A stretch of DNA of 10,982 nucleotides from Actinomycetota bacterium (lineage in GTDB: Bacteria; Actinomycetota; Acidimicrobiia; Spongiisociales; ZC4RG35), in contig QGUS01000035.1 of NCBI GenBank assembly GCA_003242515.1, positions 1-10,982 on the forward strand, given 5' to 3'. Both the position numbers and the translations under genes were made by a program. Under the pieces are notes generated by a model that saw only the letters and a list, made by a program, of their open reading frames with translations, searched no databases and was not told where the DNA came from. This document shows positions 5,505 through 10,982 of the stretch, piece after piece (positions within the stretch are counted from its first letter, which is position 1; each line of letters starts with the position of its first letter).

Positions 5505-6986
5505 GTGAAGCCGGTGCTTCTGGTGCTCGCGGGAGCGCTGGTCACCACGCTCGCCTTCCCGCCCTACGGGCCCGGCGTGCTGGTGGTGGCGGGCGTGGCC
5601 CTCTTCCTCGCCGGGCTGCGTCGACTCGATCGACCCGTCCATGGCGCGTGGGCGGGGCTCGCCTACGGTGCCGTGTTCATCGCCACGCTCATGTGGTGGC
5701 TGAAGAACCTCCACCCGGCCGCCCTGGTGCTGGCCCCGGTGGAGGGCGTGTTCTTCGGAGCCTACGGGTGGTGGCTTGTCTCCCAGCGCCGGCGACCCCC
5801 GGTGGCCTGGTGGGCGCTGGCCACCGGTGGCTGGGCGTTCATGGAGCTGTGGCGCTACCGCCTTCCGTACGGCGGCATGGAGTGGGGGGCCGCCGGCTAC
5901 GCCCTGGCCGACGCCCGATGGACCCGGTACCCCGCCGCCCTGGTGGGCACGAGCGGCCTGACCGTGATGGTGGTGGCCCTCGCCGCCGTGATTGCCCTGG
6001 CGCTGACCGGGCGTCTCGACCGCAGGCTCTGGTGGGCGCCCGCCGCCGTCGCCCTCGTCTACGGAGTGGCCGCGGTGGTCCCGTCCGGAGCGGCCGGCGA
6101 CCCGATCCGCGTCGCCATCGTGCAGGGCTCCACCCCGTGCCCGTTCGAGCACTGCGGCCCCGACGAGCGCTACCGCACCTACCTCCAGCACCTGGAGCTG
6201 ACCCGCGGCCTCGACGACGTCGATCTGGTGGTGTGGCCGGAGAGCTCCATGGGCGGGTTCGACGCCGACCCGGTGAACTCCGCCGAGGTCCGCGAGGCCA
6301 TCGCCGCGGAGACCGCCAGGCTCGACGCCTGGTTCCTCGGCGGCACCGACCGGCCCATCGACGAGAGGAGCTGGGTCAACGCCAACGTCGTCATGTCGCC
6401 ACAGGGCGAGTTCGTCGGCGAGTACCTCAAACAGCTGCCGATCCCCTTCGGGGAGTTCGTCCCGTTCCGGTCCATCGCCACGAAGCTGATCTCCGAGCTG
6501 TACCGGGTGCCCCGCGACATGCGGCCCGGCGACGGCGCGGTCACCTTCGATCTCGACGGGATCCAGCTCGGCTCCGTGATCTCCTGGGAAGGCGGCTTCT
6601 CCCGCTTCGCCCGAGCCCACGCCGCGAAGGGCGCGGAGCTGCTGGTGGTGGCGACCAATAACGACTCCTACGGCCCTGGCGTCCCGACCTCCGACATCTT
6701 CATCGGCATGACCCGGATGCGGGCCACGGAGCTCGGACTCGATGTGATCCACGGCGCCGTCTCCGGCAGGTCGGTCCTCATCGACGCCAGCGGCGACTTC
6801 ATCACCGGGATGAGCGGATCCGGGGTCCAGGCGGTGGTCGTCGGCGAGGTGCGGCCCCGCGAGCCGTCCGTCTACGCCCGCACGGGAGACGTGCTCATGT
6901 GGGCCGCCGCGGCGGCCGCCGTGGCCCTATGGTGGGCCGGTCGCCGGGTGGTAGTTTCGGAGGGCCCGGCTGGACAGGAGGAGTGA
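5505..6986 (+). CDS. lnt: Apolipoprotein N-acyltransferase homologue with Ser at the catalytic Cys position
   Basis: A 493-residue membrane protein with the Lnt layout: hydrophobic helices over about residues 3-200, a nitrilase-type domain at about 202-450, and one last hydrophobic helix near 462-482. Lnt adds a third acyl chain to lipoproteins at the membrane. Landmarks match E. coli Lnt: WPESS with the catalytic Glu246, YLKQLPIPFGEFVPF with Lys309 and Glu317, TNNDSYG, and TRMRATELG. At the nucleophile position, normally C-Y/F-E, the sequence reads ISWE, so Ser360 (codon TCC, 6582-6584) replaces Cys. Activity is therefore doubtful or uses an altered chemistry. I chose GTG 5505; an upstream TTG at 5460 overlaps the divergent phosphatase start and adds 15 residues before the first helix. 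Its stop lies 4 bases before acs, whose ribosome site it contains, so the two are likely co-transcribed. No lgt or lspA is in the window. Confidence 0.85.
   Translation: MKPVLLVLAGALVTTLAFPPYGPGVLVVAGVALFLAGLRRLDRPVHGAWAGLAYGAVFIATLMWWLKNLHPAALVLAPVEGVFFGAYGWWLVSQRRRPPVAWWALATGGWAFMELWRYRLPYGGMEWGAAGYALADARWTRYPAALVGTSGLTVMVVALAAVIALALTGRLDRRLWWAPAAVALVYGVAAVVPSGAAGDPIRVAIVQGSTPCPFEHCGPDERYRTYLQHLELTRGLDDVDLVVWPESSMGGFDADPVNSAEVREAIAAETARLDAWFLGGTDRPIDERSWVNANVVMSPQGEFVGEYLKQLPIPFGEFVPFRSIATKLISELYRVPRDMRPGDGAVTFDLDGIQLGSVISWEGGFSRFARAHAAKGAELLVVATNNDSYGPGVPTSDIFIGMTRMRATELGLDVIHGAVSGRSVLIDASGDFITGMSGSGVQAVVVGEVRPREPSVYARTGDVLMWAAAAAAVALWWAGRRVVVSEGPAGQEE
6976..6981 (+). promoter_or_regulatory. 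Shine-Dalgarno of acs
   Basis: AGGAGG lies 9 bases before the acs ATG and inside the last codons of lnt. It is the strongest ribosome site in the window, in line with acs being an internal gene of a transcription unit, whereas the first genes of units show none. Confidence 0.85.
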
Positions 6987-6990
6987 GTCG

Positions 6991-8940
<1,950 letters not shown>

Positions 8941-8955
8941 GGCCTCTCAGCCGTT

Positions 8956-8993
8956 CGAAGGGGCCGGGCGGAGCCCACCGCCCGGCCCCTTCG
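8956..8993 (+). terminator. Strong intrinsic-type terminator hairpin after acs
   Basis: Bases 8956-8971 pair perfectly with 8978-8993, a 16-bp GC-rich stem with the 6-base loop AGCCCA, starting 15 bases after the acs stop. The T-tract is poor (CTGTCTACATTT). It separates acs from trpB2 and directly adjoins the candidate trpB2 promoter. Confidence 0.85.
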
Positions 8994-8998
8994 CTGTC

Positions 8999-9004
8999 TA
9001 CATT
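8999..9004 (+). promoter_or_regulatory. Candidate -10 hexamer (TACATT) for trpB2
   Basis: TACATT fits TANNNT, ends 6 bases before the ATG at 9011, and so predicts transcription starting on the A of the start codon. There is no Shine-Dalgarno before this gene. The -35 zone falls within the right arm of the acs terminator and has no consensus. Confidence 0.5.
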
Positions 9005-9010
9005 TCCTCC

Positions 9011-10369
9011 ATGGCGACGAAGGTGATCCTGCCGGAAGCCGAGCTTCCCACCCACTGGTACAACATCGTCCCCGACCTGCCGACCCCGCCGCCACCGGTG
9101 CTCCACCCGGGCACCCATCAGCCGGTCGGTCCGGACGACCTGGCGCCCCTATTCCCCATGGACCTCATTCTCCAGGAGGTAAGCCAGGAGCGCTTCGTGG
9201 AGATCCCCGAGGAGGTCCGGGAGGTCTACCGGAAGTGGCGTCCGTCGCCGCTGTACCGTGCCCACGGGCTGGAGAGGCTGATCGGCGGCCCCGCCCGCAT
9301 CTACTACAAGTACGAGGGCGTCAGCCCGGTCGGCTCCCACAAGGCCAACACCGCCGTCGCCCAGGCCTATTACAACGCCAGGGCCGGGATCCGGAAGATC
9401 TCCACGGAGACCGGCGCCGGCCAGTGGGGCTCCGCTCTCGCCTTCGCCTGCGCCCAGTTCGGCCTCGAGTGCGAGGTCTACATGGTTAAGGCGTCGTTCG
9501 AGCAGAAGCCCTACCGGAAGGCGATGATCGAGAGCTACGGCGGGAAGATCCACGCGTCGCCATCCACCAATACGAACTACGGCCGCAAGGTCCTCGAGGA
9601 GGCCCCGGACACCACGGGCTCGCTGGGCATCGCCATCTCCGAGGCCGTCGAGGTGGCGGCGATGAACGCGGACACGAACTACGCCCTCGGGTCGGTCCTC
9701 AACCACGTGCTGATGCACCAGACGATCATCGGCGAGGAGGCGTTGCGGCAGCTCGCCATGGTGGACGAGGTGCCGGACGTGGTCATCGGCTGCGCCGGCG
9801 GCGGCTCCAACTTCGCCGGCCTGTCCTTCCCGTTCGTGCGCGAGAAGCTCGCCGGGAAGATGGACCCGAGGATCGTCGCCGTCGAGCCGGCCGCGGCGCC
9901 GTCGCTGACCCGCGGCGAGTACCGGTACGACTTCGGTGACACCGGGATGTTGACCCCGCTGGTGAAGATGCACACCCTGGGGCACGACTTCCTGCCCGAC
10001 CCGATCCACGCCGGCGGCCTCCGCTACCACGGCATGGCCCCGCTGGTCTCCCACCTCAAGGAGCTGGGTCTGATCGAGGCGGCGGCGCTGCACCAGACGG
10101 AGACCTTCCGGCGGGCGGTCGAGTTCGCCCGGGTGGAGGGGATCATCCCGGGGGCCGAGCCGACCCACGCCATCGCGCAGGCGATGATCGAGGCGGAGAA
10201 GGCGCGGGAGACGGGCGAGGAGAAGGTGATCCTCTTCAACCTCTCCGGCCACGGCCACTTCGACATGGCCGCCTACCAGGCGTTCGTCGACGGGAAGCTC
10301 CAGGACTACGAGTACCCGGCGGACCGCATCGCCAAGTCGATGAAGAAGGTCCCGATCGTCGCCGGGTGA
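9011..10369 (+). CDS. trpB: Tryptophan synthase beta chain, TrpB2 type
   Basis: A 452-residue PLP enzyme (fold type II) that joins indole and serine to make tryptophan. PLP-binding Lys111 is in GSHKANTA (108-115), the catalytic Glu134 in ETGAGQWG (133-140), the phosphate cup GGGSN at 263-267, and Ser412 in NLSGHGHFDM contacts the PLP ring nitrogen. The long N-terminal extension with LPTHWYNIVPDLP, the YYKYEG segment and total length mark it as TrpB2 rather than the ~400-residue TrpB1. TrpB2 proteins often lack a TrpA partner and are thought to salvage free indole or act alone. No trpA follows here: the gene ends at a hairpin and the next gene is unrelated. Start ATG 9011 is 6 bases after a TACATT hexamer, suggesting leaderless translation. 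The activity assignment is by family; other TrpB-like substrates are possible. Confidence 0.95.
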   Translation: MATKVILPEAELPTHWYNIVPDLPTPPPPVLHPGTHQPVGPDDLAPLFPMDLILQEVSQERFVEIPEEVREVYRKWRPSPLYRAHGLERLIGGPARIYYKYEGVSPVGSHKANTAVAQAYYNARAGIRKISTETGAGQWGSALAFACAQFGLECEVYMVKASFEQKPYRKAMIESYGGKIHASPSTNTNYGRKVLEEAPDTTGSLGIAISEAVEVAAMNADTNYALGSVLNHVLMHQTIIGEEALRQLAMVDEVPDVVIGCAGGGSNFAGLSFPFVREKLAGKMDPRIVAVEPAAAPSLTRGEYRYDFGDTGMLTPLVKMHTLGHDFLPDPIHAGGLRYHGMAPLVSHLKELGLIEAAALHQTETFRRAVEFARVEGIIPGAEPTHAIAQAMIEAEKARETGEEKVILFNLSGHGHFDMAAYQAFVDGKLQDYEYPADRIAKSMKKVPIVAG

Positions 10370-10399
10370 GGGTGCGGGCCCCTTTCGGGGCCGGTACCC
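10370..10399 (+). terminator. Terminator hairpin after trpB2
   Basis: GGCCCC (10377-10382) and GGGGCC (10387-10392) form a 6-bp stem with loop TTTC, and GGGT (10370-10373) can pair with ACCC (10396-10399) as an outer stem. It begins right after the trpB2 stop. There is no U-tract. Confidence 0.6.
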
Positions 10400-10442
10400 A
10401 CCGTGATGCGGACCGGTTGCCCGGTGCCTGGTGTTTACCCAT

Positions 10443-10467
10443 CGCGGGAGGCGGTGGGGGTCCCGCG
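10443..10467. repeat. Inverted repeat, 7-bp arms
   Basis: CGCGGGA (10443-10449) and TCCCGCG (10461-10467) are perfect complements with an 11-base loop. It lies between trpB2 and the phosphoesterase gene. It could be part of a leader, an operator, or chance in GC-rich DNA. Confidence 0.35.
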
Positions 10468-10480
10468 TGTCGGGGTGCTG

Positions 10481-10499
10481 CCCGCGGAGCGGCCGCGGG
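10481..10499. repeat. Inverted repeat next to the phosphoesterase promoter
   Basis: CCCGCGG (10481-10487) and CCGCGGG (10493-10499) are perfect complements around AGCGG. The element occupies where a -35 would lie if CATGCT (10503-10508) is the -10, so it could be an operator. Alternatively it is a second hairpin of the trpB2 end. Confidence 0.35.
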
Positions 10500-10502
10500 T
10501 GT

Positions 10503-10508
10503 CATGCT
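10503..10508 (+). promoter_or_regulatory. Possible -10 hexamer (CATGCT) for the phosphoesterase gene
   Basis: CATGCT has the A and final T of TANNNT but C at the first place. It ends 6 bases before the ATG at 10515, the same spacing as at trpB2. No Shine-Dalgarno is present before that ATG. Confidence 0.3.
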
Positions 10509-10514
10509 TGACCC

Positions 10515-10982
10515 ATGGAGGCCGAACGGGTCGTGGTGCTGTCCGACGTCCACGGGGTGCTGCCCGCCCTGGAGGCGGTGCTCGCCGAGCCCGACGTCCG
10601 CTCCGCCGACCTGGTGGTGTTGACCGGCGACCTGGCCGCCGGCCCCCAGCCGGTCGAGACGCTGGACCTCCTGGACTCCCTCGGTGACCGTGCCGTCTGG
10701 GTCCGGGGCAACGCCGATCGCGAGCTGGTCGAGATGGCCCGGGGGGAGACCGGCTCCATCCCCGACCCGATCGCCCCGTGGGCCGCGTCGGCCCTCCGCC
10801 CGGACCAGGTGGAGTGGCTGGCCGGCCTGCCCCTCTCCGTCGTTATCGACGTCGCGGGCATCGGCCTCACGGTGTTCTGCCACGCCACGCCCCGCGACGA
10901 CACCGAGGTGGTGCTGGTGGACAGCCGTCCCGAGCGCTGGGCCGAGGGGTTCGCGGTGCTGGATGACGACGTGGCGGCGGGG
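10515..10982 (+). CDS. Calcineurin-like metallophosphoesterase, partial (runs off right edge)
   Basis: The first 156 codons of a metallophosphoesterase of the small YfcE/MJ0936-like group, open to the end of the window. Metal-binding motifs appear in order: D11 and H13 in LSDVHG, D39 in TGDL, N66 in GNAD, and H123 in CHATPRDD. The final GHTH-type motif would lie beyond the edge. Such enzymes hydrolyse phosphodiesters or phosphomonoesters with two metal ions in the cytoplasm; the physiological substrate is generally not predictable. The ATG at 10515 places LSDVHG at residues 9-14, as is normal for the family, and no earlier in-frame start looks better. There is no Shine-Dalgarno; two inverted repeats and a CATGCT hexamer precede it. 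It is separated from trpB2 by 145 bases with a terminator, so it is probably its own unit. Confidence 0.88.
   Translation, partial: MEAERVVVLSDVHGVLPALEAVLAEPDVRSADLVVLTGDLAAGPQPVETLDLLDSLGDRAVWVRGNADRELVEMARGETGSIPDPIAPWAASALRPDQVEWLAGLPLSVVIDVAGIGLTVFCHATPRDDTEVVLVDSRPERWAEGFAVLDDDVAAG

Noticed and set aside
5003..6661. A 552-codon plus-strand open frame spanning the phosphatase and lnt
   Set aside because: Antisense to the phosphatase, then out of frame within lnt; Arg/Ser/Pro-rich without domains.
10403..10687. Plus-strand open frame of 94 codons before and over the phosphoesterase start
   Set aside because: Out of frame with the phosphoesterase, no motif, no ribosome site.

Overview
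This 10,982-base window is very GC-rich coding DNA with third-codon-position G/C bias. It has leaderless-looking starts and an actinobacterial flavour throughout: a TrpB2-type tryptophan synthase beta chain, an Lnt-like nitrilase-domain membrane protein, a VUT-family transporter and a class V aminotransferase remnant. I infer a member of the Actinomycetota, possibly an uncultured Acidimicrobiia-like lineage. No ribosomal or other strong taxonomic marker is present, so the lineage is a guess.

Layout, left to right. Bases 1-190 are non-coding and lower in GC. They hold a 24-base near-perfect palindrome resembling a MerR-family operator and a 15-bp terminator hairpin. Next come a 64-residue zinc-ribbon protein of unknown function (minus) and a 650-residue M3 oligopeptidase (minus). 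Divergent from the peptidase is a VUT-family (queuosine-precursor-type) transporter (plus). It is followed by the first ~37 codons of a class V aminotransferase, which breaks off where the convergent amidohydrolase ends. On the minus strand, an inositol-monophosphatase-family enzyme and a compact amidohydrolase form an ATGA-overlapping pair. Divergent from them, with only 44 bp between start codons, is an apolipoprotein N-acyltransferase homologue whose usual catalytic cysteine reads serine. It is followed 4 bases later by acetyl-CoA synthetase. After a strong terminator comes a stand-alone TrpB2, another terminator, and a metallophosphoesterase that runs off the right edge.

How it works together. 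Most genes are housekeeping: peptide turnover, acetate activation, tryptophan or indole salvage, phosphatase activity. I see no CRISPR array, mobile element, tRNA, rRNA, phage or defence system, and no evidence of a new multi-gene system. The points worth a second look are the Cys-to-Ser change in the Lnt homologue, the apparent deletion scar where two truncated convergent genes meet, the amidohydrolase that lacks both ends forming the usual beta-sandwich, the MerR-like palindrome at the left edge, and a recurring -10-like hexamer 6-8 bases before start codons.
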